Below are positions 42,184 through 51,433 of a stretch of 64,000 nt of DNA, one piece after another (positions within the stretch are counted from its first letter, which is position 1; every line of letters begins with the position of its first letter). This stretch comes from Nocardia sp. CC227C. Its GTDB lineage: Bacteria; Actinomycetota; Actinomycetes; Mycobacteriales; Mycobacteriaceae. Location of the stretch: assembly GCF_030767025.1 (NCBI RefSeq), contig NZ_JASITE010000007.1, forward strand, positions 186,001 to 250,000. Reading direction: 5' to 3'. Under the pieces are notes generated by a model that saw nothing but the letters and a program-made list of their open reading frames with translations, searched no databases and was not told the origin of the DNA. The translations under genes and the position numbers were made by a program.

Positions 42184-43461
42184 ATGAGTGAGGTTGCGAG
42201 CAGGGAGAGCGTCGCCGCGGTCTGGCGGATCGAATCCGCCCGGATCGTCGGCGCGCTCGCCCGCTACACCGGGGATTTCGCGCTGGCCGAGGACCTCGCG
42301 CAGGAGGCGCTGGCCGAGGCGCTGGTGAGCTGGCCGCGCGACGGAGCTCCACGCAATCCGGCGGGCTGGCTGCTCACCGTCGGGCGGCGGCGCGCGATCG
42401 ACACCTTCCGCCGCCGTGCCGCCCTCGACGACCGGTACGCCGACCTCGCGCACGGGCTGGGGGAGGGCGGCATCGTCGCGGGCGCGACGCCCGCGGACCA
42501 GGAGCCGGATATGCCGTGGGATCCCGATCAGATCGACGACGATGTGCTGGCGCTCATGTTCACCGCCTGCCATCCGGTGCTGTCGGCGGACGCGCGGGTG
42601 GCGCTCACGCTGCGGGTGGTGGGCGGCCTCACCAGTGACGAGATCGCCAAGGCGTTCCTGGTGCCCACCGCCACCGTGCAGGCGCGCATAACTCGGGCCA
42701 AGAAAACCCTTGCGGCGGCCCGGGTTCCGTTCGAAGTTCCGTCCGCCGACAAGCGGGCCGAACGCGTCGTCTCGGTACTGTCGGTGATCTACGTGATCTT
42801 CACCGAGGGCTCGTCGGCCAGCTCCGGTGACGACCTCATCCGCCTCGATCTCGCCAGTGAGGCACGGCGTCTCGCGCGGGTGCTGGCCCGGCTGGTGCCC
42901 ACCGAGCCCGAAACCCACGGACTGCTGGCTCTGCTCGAGCTCACCGCGGCCCGCTTCCCGGCCCGCACCGGACCCGACGGCGAGCCGATCCTGCTCGAAC
43001 ACCAGGACCGCCGCCGCTGGGATGGGTCCGCCATCCGCCGCGGCCAGGCCGCCCTGGCCCGCGCCGCCGAGATCGGCAGGGGGCTGGGCGCTTTCGGTCT
43101 GCAAGCCGCCATCGCCGAATGTCACGCCGTCGCGCCCTCGGTCGCGGAGACCGACTGGGCGCGCGTCGTGGTGCTCTACGAGGCGCTGGGCCGCCTGACG
43201 CCCTCGCCCATCGTGGACCTGAACCGCGCGGTCGCGGTATCCATGGCGCACGGCCCCGCCGCCGCCCTCCCGATCGTCGACGAATTGGCTTCGGGGGGAA
43301 CGCTGTCCGCCTCACACCTGCTGCCGACCGTGCGCGCCGAGCTACTGACCCGGCTGGGCCGCACCGCCGAAGCGCGTACCGAATTCAAAGACGCGATTCG
43401 ACTGTGCGGCAACGACCGCGAGCGGGCGGTGCTGGAACGCAAACTCGCGGAACTGGATTGA
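42184..43461 (+). CDS. ECF42-type RNA polymerase sigma factor with long C-terminal extension
   Basis: A 425-residue protein. Sigma region 2 (about 10-85, LAEDLAQEALAEALVSWPRDGAPRNPAGWLLTVGRRRAIDTFRRR) and region 4 (about 120-180, TSDEIAKAFLVPTATVQARITRAKKTL) are followed by about 230 residues of TPR-like helices with the DLNRAVAVSMAHGP motif typical of ECF42. The extension is needed for activity in studied members and replaces an anti-sigma factor. Paired with a DGPF protein and probably self-activating through the promoter at 41668-41695. Confidence 0.93.
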   Translation: MSEVASRESVAAVWRIESARIVGALARYTGDFALAEDLAQEALAEALVSWPRDGAPRNPAGWLLTVGRRRAIDTFRRRAALDDRYADLAHGLGEGGIVAGATPADQEPDMPWDPDQIDDDVLALMFTACHPVLSADARVALTLRVVGGLTSDEIAKAFLVPTATVQARITRAKKTLAAARVPFEVPSADKRAERVVSVLSVIYVIFTEGSSASSGDDLIRLDLASEARRLARVLARLVPTEPETHGLLALLELTAARFPARTGPDGEPILLEHQDRRRWDGSAIRRGQAALARAAEIGRGLGAFGLQAAIAECHAVAPSVAETDWARVVVLYEALGRLTPSPIVDLNRAVAVSMAHGPAAALPIVDELASGGTLSASHLLPTVRAELLTRLGRTAEARTEFKDAIRLCGNDRERAVLERKLAELD

Positions 43462-43501
43462 GCAGGCTCCACCGACCTGGTGCGTGCCGCGCTGTGGAAC
43501 C

Positions 43502-44266
43502 TCAGATGCCGCCGGTGGACAGCAGCCCGCCGTCCACGCGCACCGTCTCACCGGTGATCCACGACGCCTGTTCCGACACCAGGAACGCCACCAGCGCCGC
43601 CACATCCTCCGGCTTGCCGAGCCGCTTCATCGGATAGGCATTGGCGGCGGCCTCCTCGTCGGCCGAGTACAGCGCGTCGGCGAACTTCGTCTTCACCACG
43701 CCGGGCGCGACCGCGTTCACCCGAATACGCGGTCCGAGCTGCCACGCCAGCTCCTCGGTGAGCCGGATGAGCGCGGCCTTGGACGCACCGTACGCCGCGA
43801 TCACCCCGGTGGAGCGGATACCGGCCACACTGGCGAGATTCACGACGGCCCCGCCGTTGTCCCGCATCCACGCCCGGTACGCCTCCTGGATATAGCCCAG
43901 CGCCGCGACGACATTCACGTCGAAGATCTTGCGCACGGCATCCAGGTCGGCATCCATGAGCGCGCCGTACACCGGATTGATCCCGGTGTTGTTGACGAGA
44001 ATGTCGAGCGACCCGAATTCGGCCACCGCCGCGGCCACCTGCTCCGCCCGCGCCCCGGCATCCCCGGAGTTCCCCGCCACCGCGAGCACCTTCCCCGGAT
44101 GCCCCAGCGCCCGCAACTGCTCAGCCGCCGCTTCGAGCGGCTCCGGCTTACGCGCGGTAATCAGCACACTGGCCCCCCGCGACAGCAACTCCGCCGCCAC
44201 CGCATGCCCGATACCCCGGCTCGCCCCACTGACCAGCGCGGCTTTACCCTTCAGATCATCACTCAT
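43502..44266 (-). CDS. Short-chain dehydrogenase/reductase
   Basis: A 254-residue classical SDR: cofactor motif GASRGIGHAVAAEL, NNTG, catalytic Ser in NLASVAG and Tyr-x-x-x-Lys in YGASKAA, with the C-terminal GETVRVDGG. The Arg in TARKPEP after the second strand favours NADPH. ATG 44266 lies eight bases after TAGCGT (44280-44275), so the transcript is probably nearly leaderless. Substrate unknown. Confidence 0.9.
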   Translation of the reverse strand: MSDDLKGKAALVSGASRGIGHAVAAELLSRGASVLITARKPEPLEAAAEQLRALGHPGKVLAVAGNSGDAGARAEQVAAAVAEFGSLDILVNNTGINPVYGALMDADLDAVRKIFDVNVVAALGYIQEAYRAWMRDNGGAVVNLASVAGIRSTGVIAAYGASKAALIRLTEELAWQLGPRIRVNAVAPGVVKTKFADALYSADEEAAANAYPMKRLGKPEDVAALVAFLVSEQASWITGETVRVDGGLLSTGGI

Positions 44267-44616
44267 GTGACGGCACGCTACTTCAGTCACGTGATCCCGG
44301 CGAACCCGCCCCAATTGGGGGTTCATGACGTCACACCGTACCGGTACTGCAGTCACTCGGCGCGAAACAAGGGCAGCCAGCGGATGGCGGTCGGCACGCG
44401 CCAGCGGATGTGGTTACCCCGTGATCGCCTGTCAGTGCCTCAGCCACCTCGGACAAGGACGCGCGCACATAGGTGAGCGCGGCCGAATGGGCGGCCAGAG
44501 TCGGCCGGTTCGCACCCGCGATCGCGGCGCCCGGACCTGCACTGCGCGCGCCTCATGCTCGTCAGCCCCACAATGGCAGGCATGAGCGTCAGCGGGGTGC
44601 GCGACCACCACGCTCG
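44267..44616. other. 350-base region without a clear gene
   Basis: It contains a TAGCGT -10 for the dehydrogenase and an 8-bp TCACGTGA palindrome at 44287-44294. The remainder shows no frame with natural composition on either strand and no hairpin of note. Confidence 0.5.
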
Positions 44617-45186
44617 TTATCGAACGGGAGGCCGAGTCAGCGCGCCATTCGGCGGCGATGATGCCGAGGTCTCCGCATGTGGGTGGCTCTCGAATTCGGA
44701 CAGGAAGCGGCCCAGTAGGGCCGTACCGGGACCCGGCTGACCACCCGGGCCCAGCGCGATACGGACCGTGTCGGCGTTCAGCTCCGCGCCGCACTCACTG
44801 CACACCGACCGGGCGTCAGCAGGTCGGCCGCAGGGCTCGTGGATCAACAGCGCCGGAGGGCCTGTTTGCTGACCGGCCCAGCGATCACCCCACGCAACGA
44901 TCGCGGCCAGGACCGGAAACAGATCCCGGCCTTTGCCGGTCAGGTGGTACTCGAGCCGCACCGGGCGGTCCTGGTACCGCCGCCGGCTGACGATGCCGTG
45001 TTCTTCCAGCCGCTGGAGGCGGTCGGTGAGGATATTGGGTGCCACGCCGAGGTCGCGGCGCAGGTCCTCGAACCGGCCGACGCCGGCGAACAGATCACGC
45101 AGGATCAGCAGGGTCCAGCGTTCACCGATCACATCCACGGTCCGAGCGATCGAACACGCCATCTCGCCGAATGATTGCTTTGGCAC
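44617..45186 (-). CDS. HxlR family transcriptional regulator
   Basis: A 189-residue protein. The HxlR winged helix (about 8-105) shows CSIARTVDVIGERWTLLILRDLFAG and NILTDRLQRLEEHGIVSRRRY. A C-terminal extension of about 75 residues includes a Cys pair (CSECGAELNADTV) resembling a small zinc site. GTG 45186 follows TAGGCT by six bases, as in leaderless genes; GTG 45189 would leave only three. It diverges from a SnoaL-like gene with a 54-base gap. Confidence 0.9.
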   Translation of the reverse strand: MPKQSFGEMACSIARTVDVIGERWTLLILRDLFAGVGRFEDLRRDLGVAPNILTDRLQRLEEHGIVSRRRYQDRPVRLEYHLTGKGRDLFPVLAAIVAWGDRWAGQQTGPPALLIHEPCGRPADARSVCSECGAELNADTVRIALGPGGQPGPGTALLGRFLSEFESHPHAETSASSPPNGALTRPPVR

Positions 45187-45203
45187 CACCCCAGCCTAGT
45201 CCA

Positions 45204-45232
45204 TTGTTTTTCGCAAGTGACTCGCCTAGGGT
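45204..45232 (+). promoter_or_regulatory. Promoter of the SnoaL-like gene
   Basis: TTGTTT (45204-45209) and TAGGGT (45227-45232) are 17 bases apart, and the ATG follows eight bases later, so the transcript would start close to the start codon. It lies back to back with the TAGGCT -10 of the HxlR gene (45198-45193). Confidence 0.65.
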
Positions 45233-45240
45233 CATGCTCC

Positions 45241-45663
45241 ATGAGTGATGCGCTGAGCAGATTCCTGGTCGCTACCCACGAATGCGATATCGCCGGCATG
45301 GTCCGCGAGCTGGCCCCCGATGCGGAACTGCGGTCCCCGCTGTTCGGGGGCATGACTTTCCGCGGACGCGACGACGTGGGTGTGGTGCTGGGGACCGTCT
45401 ACCGCATCCTGCGCGATCCACGATGGGAGCAGCCGATCGGCACCGGCTCCCACCGGGCCGTGGTCGGCACGGCGCGGCTGGGACGCGCCGAACTGACCGA
45501 TGCGCTGATCGTGGATCTCGACGAGCAGGATCGCATCACCAGGCTGCGACCACATCTTCGCCCGCTTCCGGCGACCACCTGGTTCATGCTGCGTCTCGGG
45601 CCGGCCTTGGCCCGGAATCCGGGGGTGTTACGGCGCGCAGGCGGTGGGGCGCGCACGGCCTGA
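45241..45663 (+). CDS. SnoaL/NTF2-like protein
   Basis: A 140-residue protein of the NTF2-like cone fold: DIAGMVRELAPDAELRSPLFGGMTFRGRDDV at the front and ALIVDLDEQDRITRLRPHLRP at the end. The fold hosts many small hydrolases, isomerases and binding proteins, so no reaction is assigned. It probably answers to the divergent HxlR regulator. Its 3' end overlaps the convergent CPBP gene by 36 bases. Confidence 0.75.
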   Translation: MSDALSRFLVATHECDIAGMVRELAPDAELRSPLFGGMTFRGRDDVGVVLGTVYRILRDPRWEQPIGTGSHRAVVGTARLGRAELTDALIVDLDEQDRITRLRPHLRPLPATTWFMLRLGPALARNPGVLRRAGGGARTA

Positions 45664-46503
45664 CGGCCCTTGCGCCGGCATCAGCACCTCGGTGAGCGCT
45701 GGGTCCCGGGTCCGGCGCAGCATCGCGTTCCGGTTCAGCAGCACGACGAGCACGGCCGCGATCGCGAAGACGTAGTTCTCCCACGGCTGGCCCTCCGGCC
45801 AGGCCGGACCGTTCGCCTGGAAATGGAACAGCGCCGGGAGCAGGATGCTACCGCCGGAGGCATTGCCCAGCGGCGTCATCAGGACCGACAGCGCCAGCGC
45901 GCCGAGGAAGAACGGACCGAACGACCACGCGTGCTGCTCGGTCCCGGCGAGCGCGAAAGCGGGCAGGTGCCACAACCCCCAGAAGACGCCCACGATCAAG
46001 GCCGATGTCAGTGGCGTGTACCGCCGTTGCAGTAATGGCCGGGCCACCCCGTGCCAGCCGATCTCCTCCACCGGCCCGATCAGCAAGGCCGGGATCAGCG
46101 CCGCGAAAACGCCATACCACGGCGAGATCGGAAACTCGGTCACCGTACCGTTGAGCGCAGCACTCACGTACTTGCCGACCGGCACCCCGAGCACCAACAG
46201 CACCCACCAGATGGCCGGCATCCGCCAGAGCCCGAATCGCCTGAGGAAACTGAGCACGCCACGCACACCGTGACAGCGCCACACCAGCGCCAGGCCGGCG
46301 ATAGCAGGCGAGTACACGGCCAGGATGAACACCGGATTGTAGTAGGACACAGCGCCGAAGACCGCCTCGACCTGCTCCGTGAACACCAGCAGTACGGCCA
46401 GCAGACCCCACCCGATCACGAACGTGAGGGCGAAGAACATCGGTACGGACCGGGTGGTCAACTCGCGTGGCGATCGTCGAACACGGTACGCGGTGAAAGA
46501 CAT
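45628..46503 (-). CDS. CPBP family intramembrane metalloprotease
   Basis: A 291-residue membrane protein with about eight helices. The CPBP motifs are present: EEIGWHGVARP (EExxxR-like), WHLPAF, and HFQAN. Members process prenylated or membrane proteins and many are bacteriocin-immunity-like. ATG 46503 follows a GGAG. It overlaps the 3' end of the SnoaL-like gene. Substrate unknown. Confidence 0.88.
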   Translation of the reverse strand: MSFTAYRVRRSPRELTTRSVPMFFALTFVIGWGLLAVLLVFTEQVEAVFGAVSYYNPVFILAVYSPAIAGLALVWRCHGVRGVLSFLRRFGLWRMPAIWWVLLVLGVPVGKYVSAALNGTVTEFPISPWYGVFAALIPALLIGPVEEIGWHGVARPLLQRRYTPLTSALIVGVFWGLWHLPAFALAGTEQHAWSFGPFFLGALALSVLMTPLGNASGGSILLPALFHFQANGPAWPEGQPWENYVFAIAAVLVVLLNRNAMLRRTRDPALTEVLMPAQGPSGRARPTACAP

Positions 46504-46750
46504 CGGAGCGGATCTCCAGGAAGGGTGGCGGCGTTTCGCTGTTCCGCCGGCCACCACGGAAAGAGGTCAACCGGGATGATGACCGATGACCTGCGGGCAG
46601 GTGCGGTATCAGGCTAACCAGCACCCGCCCGGCACGAAACGGGTCCACGGGCCGGAATCGTCCGCGGACTTCGTGCTCCATGCACAATCGGATGTGCGGA
46701 TCGGCGGCCGCGGGGTGGAGGCGCACCGGTCGGCGGAGCCGAGTGTCGCC

Positions 46751-47257
46751 TCAGTGCGGAATCAGAACCGCGAGCCCCGCGATCACCGCCGGCAGGCCCA
46801 CCAGGGCGATCAGCCCCTTCGGTGAGAACTGCGCCCGCAGGTGGAAACGGTAGTCGCGCCAGGCCGGGTCGTCCTCGGTGCCGGGAATCAGCACCCACGA
46901 CGGCCGCCACCAGCAGATGACCAACCAATCGACGACCAGCAGGTCGATCAGGGCGAAGAGCGCGAACACCGTGAAGGCCATGGCGTAGGCGTGCGGGTAG
47001 CCGCGAGCCTCGTCGGCGCCCAGCCAACTCCAGGCCGCCAGCAATACCACCGCGAGGAGCGAGATCAGGAACAGCGGCCCGAGAATCCGGCCGCGGACGA
47101 TTTCGACCCGATCGAACTCGGGCAGCGCGGCACGGATGCTGTCCGGATAATCCTCGGCGAAAGCCGAACGCGCCCAACGCACACAGATCAGCAGCAGAGC
47201 CGTCGGTACCAGCAGGCCGCCACCACCGACCAGCAGCGCGTGCTCCCAGAAACCCAT
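46751..47257 (-). CDS. Membrane protein, 168 aa
   Basis: A protein with four hydrophobic segments: ALLVGGGGLLVPTALLLICV, LGPLFLISLLAVVLLAAW, an internal YAMAFTVFALFALIDLLVVDWLVICWW, and LIALVGLPAVIAGLAVLI at the C-terminus. The acidic cytoplasmic loop and the WRDYRFHLRAQFSPKG stretch are conserved in uncharacterised actinobacterial proteins of this shape. ATG 47257 follows GAGGTCGG. Confidence 0.75.
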   Translation of the reverse strand: MGFWEHALLVGGGGLLVPTALLLICVRWARSAFAEDYPDSIRAALPEFDRVEIVRGRILGPLFLISLLAVVLLAAWSWLGADEARGYPHAYAMAFTVFALFALIDLLVVDWLVICWWRPSWVLIPGTEDDPAWRDYRFHLRAQFSPKGLIALVGLPAVIAGLAVLIPH

Positions 47258-47343
47258 CGTCGCCGACCTCCCCGTGCTCGATAAGGGCAGCCTAAGCCAA
47301 TCGCCCACGCGTGTCAGCACCGTCGATGATGAGCACCGATGGG

Positions 47344-48096
47344 TCAGCTCACGAGCGCATAGGGTGCTTCCGGCTGCGGTCCGGCACCGTCGTGGGCGGC
47401 GATCCATGCATCGTGCATCCACATCTCGGTGCTCCGGCGGCCTTGGCCGGAATCCCAGGTGATATCGCGTTCGAAGGTCTGGACCGCACCTTCGGGGCCG
47501 ACGATGACCCAGGCGTAGCGGCCGTTGTCGTGGCGCATCTTGACTTTCGTTCCCGCGACGGTCGCGATGGTGCCGTCGGGCAGCGTGAGGTTCTCCTCGT
47601 GCCGGTCGACCCATTGGACGGTCAGACCCGCGAGATAGTCGGGTGCCGTTCGGTGCAGGAAATCGCGCGCGATCTCTTCGCTAGCGGAATTGTCGGGCAG
47701 TTCGGTGTCGGCGGACAGGGCAAGTCGGGTGAAGCCCACTATGGTGCCGTCGGCGTCCAGCACGACATCGGCGTGCTCGCCGCCGAGGCGGTAGCCATCC
47801 GGCTGATAGCGAACGACGGTCACATCACGGTCGTCGTGGCGCTCCGCGCGGACGTCGGCGACATTCCATCCGACCGGAATCTCGAGCCCGGTGCCGTGCA
47901 GCGCGGCGGCGGCTCGATCGCCTGCCACTCGGTCGACGACCGGTGTCCTCAGCGTGTGCAATGTGGCGTCCTTTCCCATTCGGGGGCTGTCGGTGCTCGT
48001 GGGCTGCGGGGTGGAGTTGAGTGCGAATGCCGTTCCGCCGGTGGCGAGTACGGCGACGATGGCCGCGGCCGACGCGGCGGATTTCAGACGGGACAT
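47344..48096 (-). CDS. Secreted protein of unknown function
   Basis: A 250-residue protein with a signal peptide (about 1-25, cleavage near AFALNS). The mature part is strand-rich and acidic with PEPSY-like elements (DADGTIVGFTRLALSADTELP). Two Trp/His-containing stretches, QWVDRHEENLTL and RYAWVIVGPEG, follow. It diverges from a TetR gene and both share the operator region 48154-48217, so it is probably that regulator's main target. Function unknown. Confidence 0.78.
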   Translation of the reverse strand: MSRLKSAASAAAIVAVLATGGTAFALNSTPQPTSTDSPRMGKDATLHTLRTPVVDRVAGDRAAAALHGTGLEIPVGWNVADVRAERHDDRDVTVVRYQPDGYRLGGEHADVVLDADGTIVGFTRLALSADTELPDNSASEEIARDFLHRTAPDYLAGLTVQWVDRHEENLTLPDGTIATVAGTKVKMRHDNGRYAWVIVGPEGAVQTFERDITWDSGQGRRSTEMWMHDAWIAAHDGAGPQPEAPYALVS

Positions 48097-48153
48097 TGGT
48101 CCGTTCCTCCTGGGTTGGTGACGAACTGTGGGATGTGCGACATCGCGGTCGCG

Positions 48154-48217
48154 ATTCCAACGGTTGCGTTGGAATTGAGGATAGATGCGCCGCGCGCTAA
48201 CTGCAACGTTTGCGTTG
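48154..48217. promoter_or_regulatory. Two copies of a CAACG-N4-CGTTG operator
   Basis: ATTCCAACG, GTTG, CGTTGGAAT at 48154-48175 is a perfect 9-bp-arm palindrome. CAACG, TTTG, CGTTG recurs at 48204-48217, 50 bases on. Both share the N4 spacer and lie between the secreted-protein gene and the TetR gene. The regulator is probably the TetR protein that starts at 48234. Confidence 0.8.
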
Positions 48218-48233
48218 GATATGCTTGCCGACC

Positions 48234-48815
48234 ATGGCCTGGAACACCGACGAGACCAAGCGCAAGCTCAAAGAAGCCGCCACCGCGGAGTTCGCCGCCC
48301 ACGGCGTCGGCGGGACGACCATGGAGCGGATCGCGCGACGCGCCGGGGTCAACAAGGAGCGCCTGTACTCGTACTTCGGCGATAAACCCCGGCTGTTCGC
48401 AACGGTGCTGGCCGACGAACTCAACAAGGTCGCCGCGGCAGTGCCGCTCGACAACCTCGACGGCCCCGAATCTGTCGGCGACTACGCCGCCGCCGTGTAC
48501 GACTACCACGCCGAGCATCCGCACCTGACCAGGCTGCTGCTGTGGGAGGGTCTGCTCGGCTTGCCCCAGGTGCCAGACGAGGAATCCCGCACCGAGTACT
48601 ACCGCGCGAAGGTCGACGCCTTCGCCGGTGCGCAACACCGCGGCGTGATCGGCACCGGGCTCTCCGCCGCGGACCTCGCGTTCTCGGTCCTAGCCCTTGC
48701 CGGCTGGTGGTACGCGGTTCCCCAACTGGCCCGCATGATGCACGCCGGCACAACGGATTCCGCCGAATCGACCCGCGAGGCGGTGCGACAGGCCGCCATC
48801 CGCCTGGCCCGCTGA
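48234..48815 (+). CDS. TetR family transcriptional regulator
   Basis: A 193-residue regulator with TetR HTH at about 8-54 (FAAHGVGGTTMERIARRAGVNKERLYSYFGDK) and a C-terminal domain of the TetR_C kind with AEHPHLTRLLLWEGLLGLP. ATG 48234 gives MAWNTDETKRKLKEAA; an in-frame start at 48210 would lie in the second operator. It very likely binds the twin sites just upstream. Confidence 0.9.
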   Translation: MAWNTDETKRKLKEAATAEFAAHGVGGTTMERIARRAGVNKERLYSYFGDKPRLFATVLADELNKVAAAVPLDNLDGPESVGDYAAAVYDYHAEHPHLTRLLLWEGLLGLPQVPDEESRTEYYRAKVDAFAGAQHRGVIGTGLSAADLAFSVLALAGWWYAVPQLARMMHAGTTDSAESTREAVRQAAIRLAR

Positions 48816-49453
48816 TCGAATGGTTCGGTCAGCGTGCGACGCGGCTTTCGAGAAGTTCTCGCGCTTGGTTGGGACGCGCATTGGTGATCCAGACGTGTGC
48901 CGAGCAGACCAGCCTCCGGGATGACACCTTCGTCCCTTCCGTCAGGCTGATCCTCCGTCAGGCTGATGTCGGGTGGAACACGAACCCCAGGCGCGCCACG
49001 GTGTCGGCGATCGCCGCCTAGCTTGCGCCCGGTTTCGGGTAGCCGTCGACGTACTTGCTGGCCTTGCGGTGTCTCTCGGTGACAATGCCGTCGATCATGC
49101 ATTGCCGATCCCGCACGCTGCTACTCCTCGTCATCACTCAGATCGATTCCGGATAAGGCAGTTCACAGCGGCGGTCGCTGCTCCAGTCTCCTGCCTGAAA
49201 CGACGTTGCGCGGTAGTCGATCGGTGGTCTGCCGTACTCCACGGCACCCTCATCACGCTCAGCCGCCCATGAAACAACCAGTGGCGCTAACCGCGCTCGC
49301 AGTTCGCTCGAATCAACCCCGGCCAGAACTGGATCCGATCATGCCCGCACAACACCGGCACCGGAAGGCCCCGACCAGCTCGGATAACGCGCTAAGCGCG
49401 ACTTTCTCGTCACTGGACCCGATATGCCCACACGGCATTGCGACTCTCGTTGA
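48816..49453. other. Decayed stretch, no intact gene
   Basis: Short pieces on the minus strand read like broken coding sequence (for example YVDGYPKPGAS then a stop near 49021, and ARLGFVFHPTS), interrupted by stops. GC is locally lower than in the flanks. Nothing can be named. Confidence 0.4.
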
Positions 49454-49677
49454 CTACCTCCCGTGCAGCACGACCGGAAAGCGGCGATGGCCGTTGGATA
49501 TGAAGCCCGGCGTCGTGCCGAGCTCCTCTCCGGTGGCGAGGGCCATGGTCGGGATCGCGCGAAGATCTCGGGGATGGCGATCTGTGCCTCCAGCCGTGCC
49601 AGCGGCGCGCCGAGACAGTGATGGGCACCGTGGCCGAAGGCCAGATGGTCTCGGGCGGTCGCGCGGAGCGCTGCGGT
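49454..49677 (-). pseudogene. Cytochrome P450 relic (C-terminal heme-binding part)
   Basis: Reading leftwards, one frame holds ARDHLAFGHGAHHCLGAPLA, the heme-binding loop of actinobacterial P450s with the axial cysteine (codon at 49617-49615), preceded by an in-frame TAG at 49680-49678. A second frame then carries PTMALATGEELGTTPGFISN and ends RRFPVVLHGR at 49454, the usual P450 C-terminus. Frameshift and stop show it is dead, and the N-terminal 300 or so residues are not recognisable upstream. The ferredoxin partner is absent. Confidence 0.85.
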
Positions 49678-49749
49678 CTACGACGAGAACGCGAGGGTGT
49701 GGATGTTGACCACCCCCTCGGGGAGATCCCGGACCAAGGTAGTGGTCCG

Positions 49750-50644
49750 GGCTATCGGCCAGCTGCACCGCCCGTACCGTCCGGACGATATCCCTGGGGT
49801 CGACGAGTGCCGGGTCGGGCGATTCACTCCGCTGATCGTGACGAATGGTCGGCCACGCCCGAGCTGGGCGGGCGTGTGGCCGTGGTCGGCACCGGGTCCT
49901 CAGCGGGGGTACCCGGCGCCCATCGTCTTCAACGGGCCGCGTTGAGCGTCCCTGGTGACCAGCTTCTTGCTCCGATGATGCAGGGCGGCTGGACGGTACG
50001 CCCGGCCGAATAGTTGGCGCGGGCACACCTGCGTCGCCACTCTTCAGGACAACCCGGTTTGGCGTCCCCAGCGACTCGAATCTCGGCCTGACCGCACCGC
50101 CGCCGGTGCCGGATGCGCCGACAGCGAGTCCGGCGCAGTGGGTGCCGGCCGCCGAGACGCGGTGATTCCCCCGCTACCGCAGCCGCGGCCGCGGATTCGG
50201 ACCGTCATCGTGCCCGAGGCGAGTCCGGACGCTGGGTCCGATGAGGCCGACGAGCCCGCAGTCGAGGCTCCCGCGACGGTGCTGACGCTGGCGGAGCAAG
50301 GCAAGATCCACATCGGCACAAAGCTTTTCAATGCTCCGGCTGGGACGGACCTGACCATGGTAACGCCACCAGCGACCGATGCCGCCCGATTCCCCGCGTG
50401 TCCACCGGTCCTGGTCGTCACGCCCCGGGGGAGAGCTGACCGGGTTGATCGGTCCACTGACCATTTGCGCCACCAGTGAGTAGATATGGGTGTGCTTGTA
50501 CTTCCTCACGTCTGTTTGTCGGTGCGCTGGTTGATGATGATGGTGGTGGACTCACGTCGTATTCATCTGGCCACCAAGGGGATACCGCGTGCTGCGCACC
50601 GGTTGGCACCGGGCTGATGCCCACGATCGAATGTGAGGGATTCG
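49750..50644. other. Region with one doubtful frame, 50138-50479
   Basis: A plus-strand frame of 113 codons contains a natural-looking stretch (TLAEQGKIHIGTKLFNAPAG). A neighbouring frame just upstream gives LTAPPPVPDAPTASPAQWVP then a stop at 50163, as if one gene had been frameshifted. No start signal is convincing. The rest of the region shows no gene. Confidence 0.3.
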
Positions 50645-51433
50645 ATGACCGCTACCGACTGTCCGGCCCGCCGCGGCCAGCCCTGGACCGCCGAGGACTA
50701 CGCGCTGTTGTTCGATGCGCTCGCCCGTGGTCTCGATGATGACGATGTCGCCGACTTTTGCGATCGCACGGTGACCGGTGTCCGGACGCGGGCGCGGTGG
50801 CTGCTCGATGACGCGTATGCGTCGGGCGCGGCGTTGGGGGCGCTGCGCAGGATGGCGACAGCGCCGGATTTCGTGTGGGAGGACTTCGTCCGGGAGGCTC
50901 ACGAGCGGCATGGGCTGCCGCTGTGGGGCGCGGCGGCCGATGAGGTCTTGGTCGCGGGGTGGTCTGCGGTGCGGCCGCCGACAATGGCCGCGTTGACCGC
51001 GCGGTGGGGGGTCGACGAGCGCGATATCGCTCGCCGGTGCATCCGGTTGCGGCTGGCTGAGCATGTCGGCGAGGTCGTCGACCGTTTCGGTGCCGCGGCC
51101 GGGGGAGAGCTGGAGGTCCTGGCGCGGCTGGCGCGCTCGGCGGTCCCGATCGGGGTGTTGACCGTCACCGATGGGGCGGGAGCGGTGGTACACCAGTCGC
51201 TGCATCCGAGCCTGCGCGCCGCGCTCGCCGCGCTACCGGGGCTGCGCTTCACCGAGGAGGTCGAACCGGTGGCGTGGGCGGCCGCCCTGCGCGCTGTCGG
51301 GGAGGGCCACACCCGGGTCCTGCGCACCGGCGTGTGGGGTGAATGGCCCGAGGACCTCGCCGCGAGCGCGGACCCATCTGGTCCGGCTCAGCCGGTGCGG
51401 CGCGGGTGGCGCAGGCTGCTCGGACGCGAATAG
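50645..51433 (+). CDS. Hypothetical protein with an HTH-like N-terminus, 262 aa
   Basis: A 262-residue soluble protein. The N-terminus PWTAEDYALLFDALARGLDD with CDRTVTGVRTRARWLL resembles a small Myb/HTH-type DNA-binding helix set. The middle repeats short helical motifs (ALTARWGVDERDIARRC). The C-terminal third is strand-rich and Trp-containing. Family not recognised. ATG 50645 follows GAGGGA. It is the first intact gene after the decayed stretch. Confidence 0.65.
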   Translation: MTATDCPARRGQPWTAEDYALLFDALARGLDDDDVADFCDRTVTGVRTRARWLLDDAYASGAALGALRRMATAPDFVWEDFVREAHERHGLPLWGAAADEVLVAGWSAVRPPTMAALTARWGVDERDIARRCIRLRLAEHVGEVVDRFGAAAGGELEVLARLARSAVPIGVLTVTDGAGAVVHQSLHPSLRAALAALPGLRFTEEVEPVAWAAALRAVGEGHTRVLRTGVWGEWPEDLAASADPSGPAQPVRRGWRRLLGRE

